Origin: Pseudomonadota bacterium
GTDB taxonomy: Bacteria > Pseudomonadota > Alphaproteobacteria > Rhizobiales > Xanthobacteraceae
Direction: 5' to 3'
DNA: 21,836 nt
Assembly: GCA_023432845.1 (NCBI GenBank)
Contig: JAEZEY010000465.1
Location: 1-21,836 of the forward strand
Part shown: one piece after another, positions 7,627 through 14,099 of the stretch
How positions within the stretch are numbered: position 1 is the stretch's first letter
How the letters are laid out: every line of letters begins with the position of its first letter
Notes under the pieces: generated by a model
Database searches by the model: none
What the model was told of the DNA's origin: nothing
The model's input: only the letters and a program-made list of their open reading frames with translations
Program-made: the position numbers and the translations under genes

Positions 7627-8046
7627 TCAGTACCTTTCTTCGAACTTGGATGATCGCGGCGCGCCCAGACTCTCAACGGTGGCGAGGTGCCTGACGCCTT
7701 CGATGCTGCGGTAGGGGATCTCACTGCCGACACGCAGGCCGATCAGCGCCGCACCGAGTGGCGACAGCACCGACAGATGCAGTTCGGCCAGCCGATAATC
7801 CTGCGGACACACCAGCAGGCGCCGTTCCGGCTGCCAGCCACGGTCAGGGCGGAACGCGACCCATCGGTCCAGCGCCACCGCATCGGCCGGAAATTCATGC
7901 TCGGGAAGAACAATCGCCCGCGACAGCTCACAGGCCAGAAAAGCCGCGACCGGATGACGATCCGCGGCGGCCTCGCGCACGACATCATTGAGCCGACGAC
8001 AGTCGGGTTCCGGAATGCTGACCGGCGGTAACGGTACGTAAGCCAT
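7627..8046 (-). CDS. Rnk-like protein (GreA/GreB C-terminal domain), copy 1
   Basis: A 139-aa protein with the same design as the gene that follows it: PPVSIPEPDCRRLNDVV helix, then a GreA/GreB C-terminal-like domain with RLAELHLSVLSPLGAALIGL. Eye alignment to the downstream copy shows clear paralogy across the whole length (LPP start, DC-RL, ALIGL-VG block), with much divergence between. It is the first gene of a two-gene unit, with a candidate promoter at 8235-8262 and a divergent hslV. Start ATG 8046 is the only good Met and has no strong Shine-Dalgarno. Residues after about 125 (GAPRSSKFEERY) are a short unconserved tail. Confidence 0.78.
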   Translation of the reverse strand: MAYVPLPPVSIPEPDCRRLNDVVREAAADRHPVAAFLACELSRAIVLPEHEFPADAVALDRWVAFRPDRGWQPERRLLVCPQDYRLAELHLSVLSPLGAALIGLRVGSEIPYRSIEGVRHLATVESLGAPRSSKFEERY

Positions 8047-8160
8047 GATGCACTCGCAGGCTGGTGTGGCGCTCGCCCCCTTCGTGTGAGAGCTCCGATA
8101 GCGCCGATGGAGAGATGACGGTTGCCAGAAAGACCCGGAACGACAGACGTCGCCCGGGCT

Positions 8161-8178
8161 ACCTGCCTGCGTGCAGGT
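8161..8178. other. Inverted repeat in the rnk-like/hslV divergent region
   Basis: ACCTGC (8161-8166) and GCAGGT (8173-8178) are perfect inverted arms around a 6-base spacer. The gene-free stretch 8047-8361 also has GGCCGT (8299-8304) / ACGGCC (8315-8320), which would be in the hslV leader. Besides these and the minus-strand promoter candidate I see no gene there, and no convincing heat-shock sigma promoter for hslV. Confidence 0.4.
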
Positions 8179-8234
8179 GACCCGCGCGGTTAAAATAGCG
8201 TGCTGCGTGGCGCGCGTGCGTGATCATAGGCTTA

Positions 8235-8262
8235 AATCTAGGCAGCCCGCCGGGGTTGTCAA
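8235..8262 (-). promoter_or_regulatory. Candidate promoter for the Rnk-like gene pair
   Basis: On the minus strand TTGACA (8262-8257) is followed after 16 bp by TAGATT (8240-8235), close to the housekeeping sigma consensus. It lies about 190 bp upstream of the first Rnk-like ATG (8046). Prediction by eye only. Confidence 0.42.
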
Positions 8263-8361
8263 TGCACGGTCCGGCACGGAGTGCGGCAATGCGGGCCCGG
8301 CCGTCCGTTTGCATACGGCCTTCGGGACGCCTACATCTTTCAAATTAGCAGGTTTTTATCC

Positions 8362-8913
8362 ATGGCACCCAACGACATTCCTTCCTGGCACGGCACGACT
8401 ATTCTTACCGTCCGCAAGGGCGGCACTGTGGTCATCGGCGGCGACGGCCAGGTCTCGATCGGCCAGACCATCGTCAAGGCCAACGCGAAAAAAGTGCGCA
8501 AGCTGGGCAAGGGTGACGTCATCGGCGGTTTCGCCGGCGCCACGGCCGATGCGTTCACGCTGTTCGAGCGCCTCGAATCCAAGCTCGAGCAATATCCCAG
8601 CCAGTTGCTGCGCGCCGCGGTCGAGCTCGCCAAGGACTGGCGCACCGACCGCTATCTGCGCCGGCTCGAAGCGATGATGATCGTCGCCGACGCCCAGGTG
8701 TCGCTGGTGCTCACCGGCAATGGCGACGTGCTGGAGCCTGAAGCCGGCGTCGCCGGCATCGGTTCCGGCGGCAATTATGCCCTCGCTTCCGCCCGCGCCT
8801 TGCTTGACACCGATGCGAGCGCCGAGACCATCGTGCGCAAGTCGCTCGATATCGCCGCCGACATTTGTGTCTATACCAACCGCAATGTGACAATTGAGTC
8901 GCTCAGTGGATGA
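8362..8913 (+). CDS. hslV: HslV (ClpQ), peptidase subunit of the HslUV protease
   Basis: Threonine peptidase that forms a double hexamer and, capped by HslU, degrades unfolded or regulatory proteins. I start at ATG 8362 (183 aa, MAPNDIPSWHGTTILTVRKGG); a longer frame from 8281 adds an unconserved extension. The short propeptide would be removed to expose catalytic Thr12 (HG/TTIL), as in the family. Other family blocks: GGDGQVSIGQTIVK, GGFAGATADAFTLFE and GIGSGGNYALASARAL. AGCAGG lies about 9 bp upstream. The following GNAT gene overlaps its 3' end. Confidence 0.97.
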   Translation: MAPNDIPSWHGTTILTVRKGGTVVIGGDGQVSIGQTIVKANAKKVRKLGKGDVIGGFAGATADAFTLFERLESKLEQYPSQLLRAAVELAKDWRTDRYLRRLEAMMIVADAQVSLVLTGNGDVLEPEAGVAGIGSGGNYALASARALLDTDASAETIVRKSLDIAADICVYTNRNVTIESLSG

Positions 8914-9442
8914 CCGACGTCGGATCAACTTCATGCCGGTGACTGCGGATCATTATCCGCTACTTCGCGCATGGCTTCGTGCGCCGCATATGCGCGAGTG
9001 GTGGGGCAACCCCGACGACGAGCTTGGCTACATTCGCGACATGGTGGACGGCAAGGACACGACCAGGCCGTTTCTGTTTGCCGCCGATGAAACGCCGATA
9101 GGCTATATCCAGTATTGGTTCATCGGCCATCATCAGAATGCTCAATGGATCGACGATCATCCTTGGCTGATTGAATTGCCGCCGGACGCCGTCGGTGTCG
9201 ATCTGTCGATCGGCAACGCGGAGTACTTGTCGCGCGGCCTCGGCTCGGCAGCACTTACGTCATTCGTCGCGGGTTTGCGCGCCGACGGTTACAATACCAT
9301 CATCATCGATCCGGATGCCGACAATGCGCGTGCCATCCGCGCCTATGAGAAGGCCGGGTTCAGGCCGATTCCGCATTTACTGGGCCGCACCGGCGACGTT
9401 CTCATCATGCAGCATCAGGCAAACTTGAACGGACTTTCATGA
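8906..9442 (+). CDS. GNAT acetyltransferase of the AAC(6')/IucB-like type, between hslV and hslU
   Basis: 178 aa from GTG 8906. The alternatives are TTG 8894 and ATG 8933, but the ATG would cut into the first strand (RINFMPVT), so a non-ATG start overlapping hslV is favoured. Seen: LRAWLRAPHMREWWG near the N-terminus, PIGYIQYW, the acetyl-CoA loop region GVDLSIGNAEYLSRGLGSAA, and NARAIRAYEKAGFRP. These are the same blocks in the same order as aminoglycoside 6'-N-acetyltransferases of the AAC(6')-Ib group. Family membership is clear, but the substrate is not; many chromosomal members have no resistance role. Its stop overlaps the hslU ATG (ATGA, 9439-9442), so all three genes are coupled. Confidence 0.85.
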   Translation: MDDRRRINFMPVTADHYPLLRAWLRAPHMREWWGNPDDELGYIRDMVDGKDTTRPFLFAADETPIGYIQYWFIGHHQNAQWIDDHPWLIELPPDAVGVDLSIGNAEYLSRGLGSAALTSFVAGLRADGYNTIIIDPDADNARAIRAYEKAGFRPIPHLLGRTGDVLIMQHQANLNGLS

Positions 9443-10746
9443 CCGACTTCTCCCCGCGCGAAATCGTTTCCGAACTCGACCGCTTCATCGTTGGCCAGCA
9501 CGACGCCAAGCGCGCCGTGGCCATCGCGCTGCGCAATCGCTGGCGCCGACAGCAGCTCGACGAGAAGCTGCGCGAGGAGGTGCTGCCGAAGAACATCCTG
9601 ATGATCGGGCCGACCGGTGTCGGCAAGACCGAGATTTCACGCCGTTTGGCCAAGCTGGCCGGCGCGCCATTCCTGAAGGTGGAAGCCACCAAGTTCACCG
9701 AAGTCGGCTATGTCGGGCGCGACGTCGAGCAGATTATTCGCGATCTCGTCGAGATCGCGATCTCGCTGACGCGCGAGAAAAAGCGCAAGGACGTGCAGGT
9801 GCGCGCTGAGCAGGCCGCGGAAGAGCGTGTGCTCGATGCGCTGGTGGGGCCCGGCTCGGGGCCGTCGACGCGTGAAAGCTTCCGCCGCAAGCTGCGCGCC
9901 GGCGAGCTCAACGACAAGGAAATCGAGATCGAGCTGCAGGCCGGCGCGCAGGGTATGCCGATGTTCGAAATCCCCGGTATGCCGGGCGCGCAAATGGGCG
10001 CCATCAATATCGGCGACATCTTCGGCAAGCTCGGCGGCGGCCGCACCAAGACTCGTCGCGTGACTGTCGAGGAGTCGCACGACATCCTGCTCAACGAAGA
10101 ATCCGACAAGCTCCTGGACAGCGATCAGCTGGTGCAGGAAGCGGTCCGCGCTGTCGAGCAGAACGGCATCGTCTTCCTCGACGAGATCGACAAGATCGCC
10201 GGCAGCGAACGCCGCGGCGGCGCCGATGTGTCGCGCGAGGGCGTACAGCGCGATCTGCTGCCGCTGATCGAAGGCACGACGGTCAATACCAAGCACGGCC
10301 CGGTGAAGACCGACCACATCCTGTTCATTGCCTCGGGCGCCTTCCACATCTCCAAGCCGTCGGATCTGCTGCCCGAGCTGCAGGGCCGCCTGCCGATTCG
10401 CGTCGAGCTGAAGGCTTTGTCGCGCGACGACTTCCGCCGCATCCTCACCGAGCCGGAAGCGTCCCTCATCAAACAGTATGTCGCGCTGCTCGGCACCGAA
10501 GGCGTCACGCTCGATTTCTCCGAGGACGCCATCGACGCGATTGCCGATGTTGCGGTTTCGGTGAATGCCTCGATCGAGAATATCGGCGCACGCCGCCTGC
10601 AGACGGTGATGGAACGCATCCTGGACGACATCTCCTTTGCCGCCACCGATCGGGCCGGCGAAACCGTGCGTATCGACGCTGCTTATGTCGATAAGCACAT
10701 TGGCGATCTGGCCAAGAACGCCGACCTCTCCCGGTTCATCCTGTAA
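9439..10746 (+). CDS. hslU: HslU (ClpY), ATPase subunit of the HslUV protease
   Basis: AAA+ unfoldase that recognises, unfolds and feeds substrates to HslV. The 435-aa product has Walker A GPTGVGKTE (residues 57-65), the KATKF-type pore-loop region with EVGYVGRDVE, an inserted I domain (about 110-235, charged and glycine-rich), Walker B with Asp248-Glu249 (GIVFLDEIDKIA), a sensor-1 region and the ENIGARRLQTVMERIL sensor-2 block. The C-terminus DLSRFIL is the conserved tail that inserts into HslV pockets. A hairpin follows the stop at 10752-10801. Confidence 0.98.
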   Translation: MTDFSPREIVSELDRFIVGQHDAKRAVAIALRNRWRRQQLDEKLREEVLPKNILMIGPTGVGKTEISRRLAKLAGAPFLKVEATKFTEVGYVGRDVEQIIRDLVEIAISLTREKKRKDVQVRAEQAAEERVLDALVGPGSGPSTRESFRRKLRAGELNDKEIEIELQAGAQGMPMFEIPGMPGAQMGAINIGDIFGKLGGGRTKTRRVTVEESHDILLNEESDKLLDSDQLVQEAVRAVEQNGIVFLDEIDKIAGSERRGGADVSREGVQRDLLPLIEGTTVNTKHGPVKTDHILFIASGAFHISKPSDLLPELQGRLPIRVELKALSRDDFRRILTEPEASLIKQYVALLGTEGVTLDFSEDAIDAIADVAVSVNASIENIGARRLQTVMERILDDISFAATDRAGETVRIDAAYVDKHIGDLAKNADLSRFIL

Positions 10747-10751
10747 TTCGA

Positions 10752-10801
10752 GCACAGCCATTTGGCCCGCCCGCCACCCCAAGGCCGGCGGGTGGCTGTG
10801 C
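10752..10801 (+). terminator. Hairpin after hslU, probable terminator
   Basis: GCACAGCCA (10752-10760) pairs with TGGCTGTGC (10793-10801). An inner CCCGCC/GGCGGG (10787-10792) can extend the stem after a bulge. It starts 5 bp after the hslU stop. The tail (CATGTCTTTAATTTA) has only a weak T-tract, so termination could be inefficient or Rho-assisted. Confidence 0.5.
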
Positions 10802-10817
10802 CATGTCTTTAATTTAT

Positions 10818-10831
10818 CGCTACAATTAGCG
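10818..10831. promoter_or_regulatory. Inverted repeat upstream of the HTH/Dcd-like gene, candidate operator
   Basis: Perfect arms CGCTA (10818-10822) and TAGCG (10827-10831) with a 4-base spacer, in an AT-rich stretch 69 bp before the gene start. The size suits an XRE-family dimer; autoregulation is an inference. Confidence 0.4.
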
Positions 10832-10867
10832 GTTGCGGTACCACCCTCCTTTTACAGGTGCCGGGTA

Positions 10868-10881
10868 GGAATAAATATTCC
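10868..10881. promoter_or_regulatory. Palindrome GGAATA-AA-TATTCC at the Shine-Dalgarno of the HTH/Dcd-like gene
   Basis: A perfect 14-bp palindrome (6-bp arms, 2-bp centre) ending 4 bp before the Shine-Dalgarno GGGGGAG (10885-10891). It could be an operator for the encoded HTH protein or a leader hairpin. It stands out as AT-rich against the local GC-rich background. Confidence 0.45.
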
Positions 10882-10899
10882 AGCGGGGGAGCTTGAGCC

Positions 10900-11637
10900 A
10901 TGGCCGCGGACAGCCGGGGCAAGAGAGACGCCAATTCGACGATCGAGCGCACCTCGCCGGGTGCACATCTCAGGGCCGTGCTCAAACACCTCGGCCTGGA
11001 TCAGGTCGCAGTTAGCAAAGCGACCGGCGTGTCACGCCAGTCGGTCAACAACATCATCAACGGCCGCCAGCCCATCTCGCGTGCCATGGCCGGCAAACTC
11101 GGCCGCCTCACCGGCCACAGCTCGGATTACTGGCTCAGCGAATGGTTCGGCGAGGCCCGGACCCCCGGACGGGGGAGCCCAGCCGCACCTTTGGTCAATC
11201 ACCAGATTGCTCGCGCGGTGCAGAAAGGTGTCATTGCCATTGAGCCTTTCGTGACGGGCCATTTGCGCACGGCCTCGATCGATCTGACGCTCGGCGATGA
11301 GATCGTCGTCGGATGTGACAAGGTCGATCTCGCGCGCAAGAAGCATTTGAGTCTCAAGCCGGGCTGCGCGTTGCGGGCAACGACGGCCGAGGTCATCGAA
11401 CTGCCCTACGACTATCTCGGCCGCTTCGGGGCCATCGCCAGGCTGACAGACGGCTGCGTCATCCTCTCAGGCGACCTCCATGTCGAACCGGGCTTCAAGG
11501 GTCCGGTACGCTTCGTTCTGTTCAACGCCGGTCACGCTGCCTTTCCGCTGCGCCTCGGCGAGACGATCGGCACGCTGGAAGTGATTTCGCTCTCGGTCGA
11601 ACCCGACCGCCCGGAGGTTGTGACAAAGAAACTATAA
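10900..11637 (+). CDS. HigA-type HTH fused to a dCTP-deaminase/dUTPase-fold domain
   Basis: A 245-aa two-domain protein. Residues 20-82 are an XRE/HigA-like helix-turn-helix: PGAHLRAVLKHLGLDQVAVSKATGVSRQSV, then NIINGRQPIS and a DYWLSEW end. Residues 98-233 match the dCTP deaminase/dUTPase fold by block order: an N-terminal helix IARAVQKGVIAIEPF, ASIDLTLGDEI (125-135), LKPGCALRATTAEVIELP (152-169), the GRFGAIARL turn (174-182), VEPGFKGPVRFVLFNAG (195-211) and FPLRLGETIGTLE (215-227). In Dcd the GRSSLARLG serines/Arg and the Glu of the LEFYNSG strand are catalytic. Here the serine segment is GRFGAIARL and the Glu position is Val206, so catalysis is doubtful. A nucleotide-sensing transcription regulator is the simplest inference. 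ATG 10900 has a good Shine-Dalgarno. No HigB toxin lies next to it. Confidence 0.8.
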   Translation: MAADSRGKRDANSTIERTSPGAHLRAVLKHLGLDQVAVSKATGVSRQSVNNIINGRQPISRAMAGKLGRLTGHSSDYWLSEWFGEARTPGRGSPAAPLVNHQIARAVQKGVIAIEPFVTGHLRTASIDLTLGDEIVVGCDKVDLARKKHLSLKPGCALRATTAEVIELPYDYLGRFGAIARLTDGCVILSGDLHVEPGFKGPVRFVLFNAGHAAFPLRLGETIGTLEVISLSVEPDRPEVVTKKL

Positions 11638-11644
11638 AATTTTC

Positions 11645-11675
11645 TTGACACATGTAATGTGACGTCTCCTATACT
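11645..11675 (+). promoter_or_regulatory. Strong-looking promoter with an overlapping inverted repeat
   Basis: TTGACA (11645-11650, perfect -35) and TATACT (11670-11675) are separated by 19 bp. CACAT-GTA-ATGTG (11649-11661), an inverted repeat, overlaps the -35 and would suit a repressor. It starts 8 bp after the HTH/Dcd-like gene ends and points toward the small open frame at 11727. The 19-bp spacer is longer than ideal. Confidence 0.55.
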
Positions 11676-11726
11676 TAGGGTTGCATGATTGAAGCATGCG
11701 ACCAACCGCAAGGGGGATTTGACGAG

Positions 11727-12083
11727 ATGCGGAAGCGTGAAAAAGGCGAGGTGATCGGGGGTGCCGTCCTCCAGCGTCAGGAGGTCGAGACCGACGCCCT
11801 CGAGATCTGGATCGTGGCGTCACGGCTGCTGGGACGGCTCACCGAATCGAGCCGGCCGCACATCTCCCGCAGACACGACCGCGCGGCAGAACTCCCCGCG
11901 CCAGAAAAAGGACCGCGTCGCGATCCGTGCTTATTCCCTGATCGTCGTCGTCGGATCGGTCACCGCCACCGCATCCGATGCCGGGAAGGTTTCGATCAGC
12001 CCTTCTTCCAGTTCGCGCTCGATCATCGCCTGTTTCGCCGTCTTTCGTGGCGACGGCGTTCTTGCGGCGGTCTTGTTCTTTGA
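11727..12083 (+). CDS. Unrecognised small ORF behind the 11645 promoter (doubtful)
   Basis: 118 aa from ATG 11727, preceded by AAGGGGGA about 10 bp upstream and by a promoter-like pair at 11645-11675. The first 45 or so codons (MRKREKGEVIGGAVLQRQEV ... LEIWIVASRLLGRLTE) look like real coding sequence, with G/C-ending codons and an ordinary amino-acid mix. The rest becomes Arg/His/Cys-rich, and from 11931 it is antisense to the lysine-rich gene on the minus strand, so the C-terminus is probably not a true protein end. It could be a short functional gene, a frameshifted remnant, or a leader/antisense RNA. I do not recognise it. The stretch 11638-11930 holds nothing else that I can support. Confidence 0.3.
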   Translation: MRKREKGEVIGGAVLQRQEVETDALEIWIVASRLLGRLTESSRPHISRRHDRAAELPAPEKGPRRDPCLFPDRRRRIGHRHRIRCREGFDQPFFQFALDHRLFRRLSWRRRSCGGLVL

Positions 12084-12227
12084 TTTGCGGATCGTCTTCT
12101 TCGTGGCTTTTTTCGTTTTTTTCGCCGTTCGTCTTGTCTTCTTTGCCGACGGCCGCTTCGCCGCCTTGGCCGTTTTCTTCTTGCCCGTCGCCCTGGTCTT
12201 CAACTTCTTCTTGCGCTTCTTGGCCAT
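11931..12227 (-). CDS. Small lysine-rich protein with C-terminal 'FPASD' motif
   Basis: 98 aa from ATG 12227, chosen because AGGGGA sits 6 bp upstream; an earlier ATG at 12254 overlaps the smr stop (TGATG) and would add nine residues. Residues 2-65 are histone-H1-like, dominated by Lys, Arg, Ala and Thr (KKRKKKLKTRATGKKK, AKKTRRTAKKTKKATKK). Residues 69-98 hold a conserved acidic segment, IERELEEGLIETFPASDAVAV, that I know from many small alphaproteobacterial proteins of unknown function. A basic tail suggests nucleic-acid binding, by inference only. Last gene of the Tim44-mltA-smr cluster. Fewer arginines than lysines and a T/A-rich codon stretch set it apart from neighbours. Confidence 0.75.
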   Translation of the reverse strand: MAKKRKKKLKTRATGKKKTAKAAKRPSAKKTRRTAKKTKKATKKTIRKSKNKTAARTPSPRKTAKQAMIERELEEGLIETFPASDAVAVTDPTTTIRE

Positions 12228-12253
12228 GTTCGGTCCCCTTGACCTTGTTGCCA

Positions 12254-12826
12254 TCAGTCCCGCGCGCGCCTCACTCGGACATAAAGCGCGCCTTCGCCGC
12301 CATGCGCGATATGCGCATCCTCGAAGCCGACAACATAATCCCGAAACTCGGGCAGTGACAGCCACTGCGGCACCTGCCGCCGCAGGACGCCACGCTCACG
12401 GCCTTCATCATGTCTCCCAGCTTTGCCTTTGCCGGTAATGACCAGCACCAGCCGGGCATCGCGCTCGCTCGCCGTGCGCAGGAATCGCAACAGCGCGTGA
12501 TGCGCCTCGCTCTGCGTGAGCCCGTGCAGATCGAGCCGCGCATCGATCTCGTGCCTGCCGCGCGCCACATTGCGCCTGGCGCGGCGTGACAAAGGTTGCG
12601 CGATCGGCGCGGGTTTGGCCGGCGCCGGCGCCACCAGTGTCTCAGGGTGTTGTTGCGGCCTGATTTTCTTTTCGCGTTTGCCTGGCGGTGGCGGCGCTTG
12701 CGCCGTGACCGGCTCAGGTTCGCTTTGCACACCGTCCGGTCGCAGCGGCTTCATGCTCTGCGTGACGGCCGACCACAGCACCCGCTCTTCGTAGGTCAGA
12801 ACGCGGCGCCTGCCGTCGCGGCTCAT
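12254..12826 (-). CDS. Smr-domain protein
   Basis: 190 aa. Residues 1-85 are a low-complexity Pro/Lys-rich linker after an RRVLTYEERVLWSAVTQSMKPL start. Residues 92-188 are an Smr domain as found at the MutS2 C-terminus: IDARLDLHGLTQSEAHHALL with the conserved DLHG, ARLVLVITGKG, then LRRQVPQWL and HGGEGALYVRVRR. Stand-alone Smr proteins have nuclease or nucleic-acid-binding roles. It follows mltA by 12 bp on the same strand and overlaps a possible start of the next gene, so it is part of one operon. Substrate not known. Confidence 0.9.
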   Translation of the reverse strand: MSRDGRRRVLTYEERVLWSAVTQSMKPLRPDGVQSEPEPVTAQAPPPPGKREKKIRPQQHPETLVAPAPAKPAPIAQPLSRRARRNVARGRHEIDARLDLHGLTQSEAHHALLRFLRTASERDARLVLVITGKGKAGRHDEGRERGVLRRQVPQWLSLPEFRDYVVGFEDAHIAHGGEGALYVRVRRARD

Positions 12827-12838
12827 GGCCTTCGCCCG

Positions 12839-14095
12839 TCAGGGTCGCGTGGCGACGTCGGCGACAACCGCACTGCGCCGCGGCTTGGGCAGCGGCACGT
12901 CTTTCGACAGAGCGCCGGAGCCGACCAGCGTCACCTCGCGCGGCACCAGCATGACGAAGCGGCCGAATTGCTTGATCCGGCCGGCGATGCTGCCGGCTTC
13001 GTTACCGAAGCCGAAATAGATATCGGCCCGCGCGGGCCCGAGGATGGCCGAGCCGGTATCCTGCGCGATCATCAGCTGGCGCAGCGGCGTTTCCGGCTTC
13101 TCGCTTGCGATCGGCAATTCCGCGTCGATCCACACCGGCGTGCCATAGACATGCAGGGACCGGTCGACTGCGATCGAACGCATCGGCGTCAGCGGCACAC
13201 CTTGCGCGCCGATGCACTCCTCGTGCTCGGCGAGCGGTTGCTCCTGGAAGAACACGAAGGAGCGGTTCTTTCGCCGCAGCTCGCGGCCCTCTTCCGGATT
13301 GGCTTCCATCCACTCACGGATTCGGTCCATCGACATGTCTTCCTTGGCGATGATGCCGCGGTCGATCAGGTCGCGCCCGACCGGCGTGTAAGGATGCCCG
13401 TTGCTGGCGATGTAGTTGAGCCGCATGGTCTTGCCGTCATCCAGGCGCACGCGTGTCGAGCCCTGAATTTGCGCGAAGAACAGATCGATCGGGTCTTTCA
13501 GCCAGGCGATCTCAAGGCCCTTGCCCGCGAGCGCGCCCTCCTCGATCTTGGTGCGGTCGAGATGCGGAAACACCTTGCTCAGCTTCTTTTTGATAGCGTG
13601 GAGCGGCGCCGTGTAGATCGGCACTTTATATTCGTCCGTGCGCGTGCGCGAGCCCAGAACTTCGGATTCGTAATAACCGGTGAAGAAGCCTTCGCTCTGG
13701 CCGGTGGCGGCGACGCGATAGGCCCTGAATTCCTCTTCGAAGAAGGCGCGCGCCTTGTCGCTGGCCAACCCTCCGAGCGCCAGCGCTTTCATGCAGGCGG
13801 TGTGGAGGCCACCATAGATCGGCTTGGCCTTGCGCATCTTTGCCGTGCCGTGACGGATGGCGCCGCAGCTTTTCAGGAAAGCCGTAAAGGCCGCCGCATG
13901 GTCGTCGTCTTCCCAGCCGGTCAGCGCGGCAAACTCGACCGGCTCGACCGCGGCCTTGGGCAAGGTCACGGTCTTTTTGGAGTTGGCGCTGGCGGAGACG
14001 ATGCCGGCGGCGAATAACGCCGTGGCGACGACAGTGGCCATCAGGGAGCGGCCGCCGCATAACCTTGGGTGAGATGCGAGCCCGCCCCCCGGCAT
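12839..14095 (-). CDS. mltA: MltA family membrane-bound lytic transglycosylase
   Basis: Cleaves murein glycan strands with formation of 1,6-anhydromuramic ends. 418 aa from ATG 14095, which sits 4 bp after the Tim44-like stop; ATG 14041 (MATVVATALFAAG) is a second possibility, and the longest frame (14155) would overlap the upstream gene. Seen: an N-terminal hydrophobic signal segment (SLMATVVATALFAAGIVSASA), the MltA domain with EGFFTGYYESEV and IYTAPL, and a C-terminal 3D domain with AQDTGSAILGPARADIYFGFG, whose first Asp corresponds to the catalytic Asp. No lipobox is apparent, so it may be periplasmic rather than a lipoprotein, unlike E. coli MltA. Confidence 0.93.
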   Translation of the reverse strand: MPGGGLASHPRLCGGRSLMATVVATALFAAGIVSASANSKKTVTLPKAAVEPVEFAALTGWEDDDHAAAFTAFLKSCGAIRHGTAKMRKAKPIYGGLHTACMKALALGGLASDKARAFFEEEFRAYRVAATGQSEGFFTGYYESEVLGSRTRTDEYKVPIYTAPLHAIKKKLSKVFPHLDRTKIEEGALAGKGLEIAWLKDPIDLFFAQIQGSTRVRLDDGKTMRLNYIASNGHPYTPVGRDLIDRGIIAKEDMSMDRIREWMEANPEEGRELRRKNRSFVFFQEQPLAEHEECIGAQGVPLTPMRSIAVDRSLHVYGTPVWIDAELPIASEKPETPLRQLMIAQDTGSAILGPARADIYFGFGNEAGSIAGRIKQFGRFVMLVPREVTLVGSGALSKDVPLPKPRRSAVVADVATRP

Positions 14096-14099
14096 GCCG

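Noticed and set aside
8047..8361. Heat-shock (sigma-32 type) promoter for hslVU
   Set aside because: No CTTGAA-like -35 with a matching -10 at proper spacing was found; regulation of hslVU is left open.
9637..10782. 381-aa open frame on the minus strand opposite hslU
   Set aside because: hslU is certain on the plus strand, with Walker motifs and the conserved C-terminus; the antisense frame has no domain.
10900..11637. HigBA-type toxin-antitoxin system
   Set aside because: The HTH resembles HigA, but no HigB/RelE-like frame is next to it; the C-terminal domain matches Dcd/dUTPase blocks instead.
12596..14017. 473-aa open frame on the plus strand opposite smr and mltA
   Set aside because: Both minus-strand genes are supported by domains; this is a shadow due to high GC at third positions.
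12839..14095. Lipoprotein signal in MltA
   Set aside because: A Cys is present in RLCGGRSL, but it lies before the hydrophobic core and does not form a lipobox.
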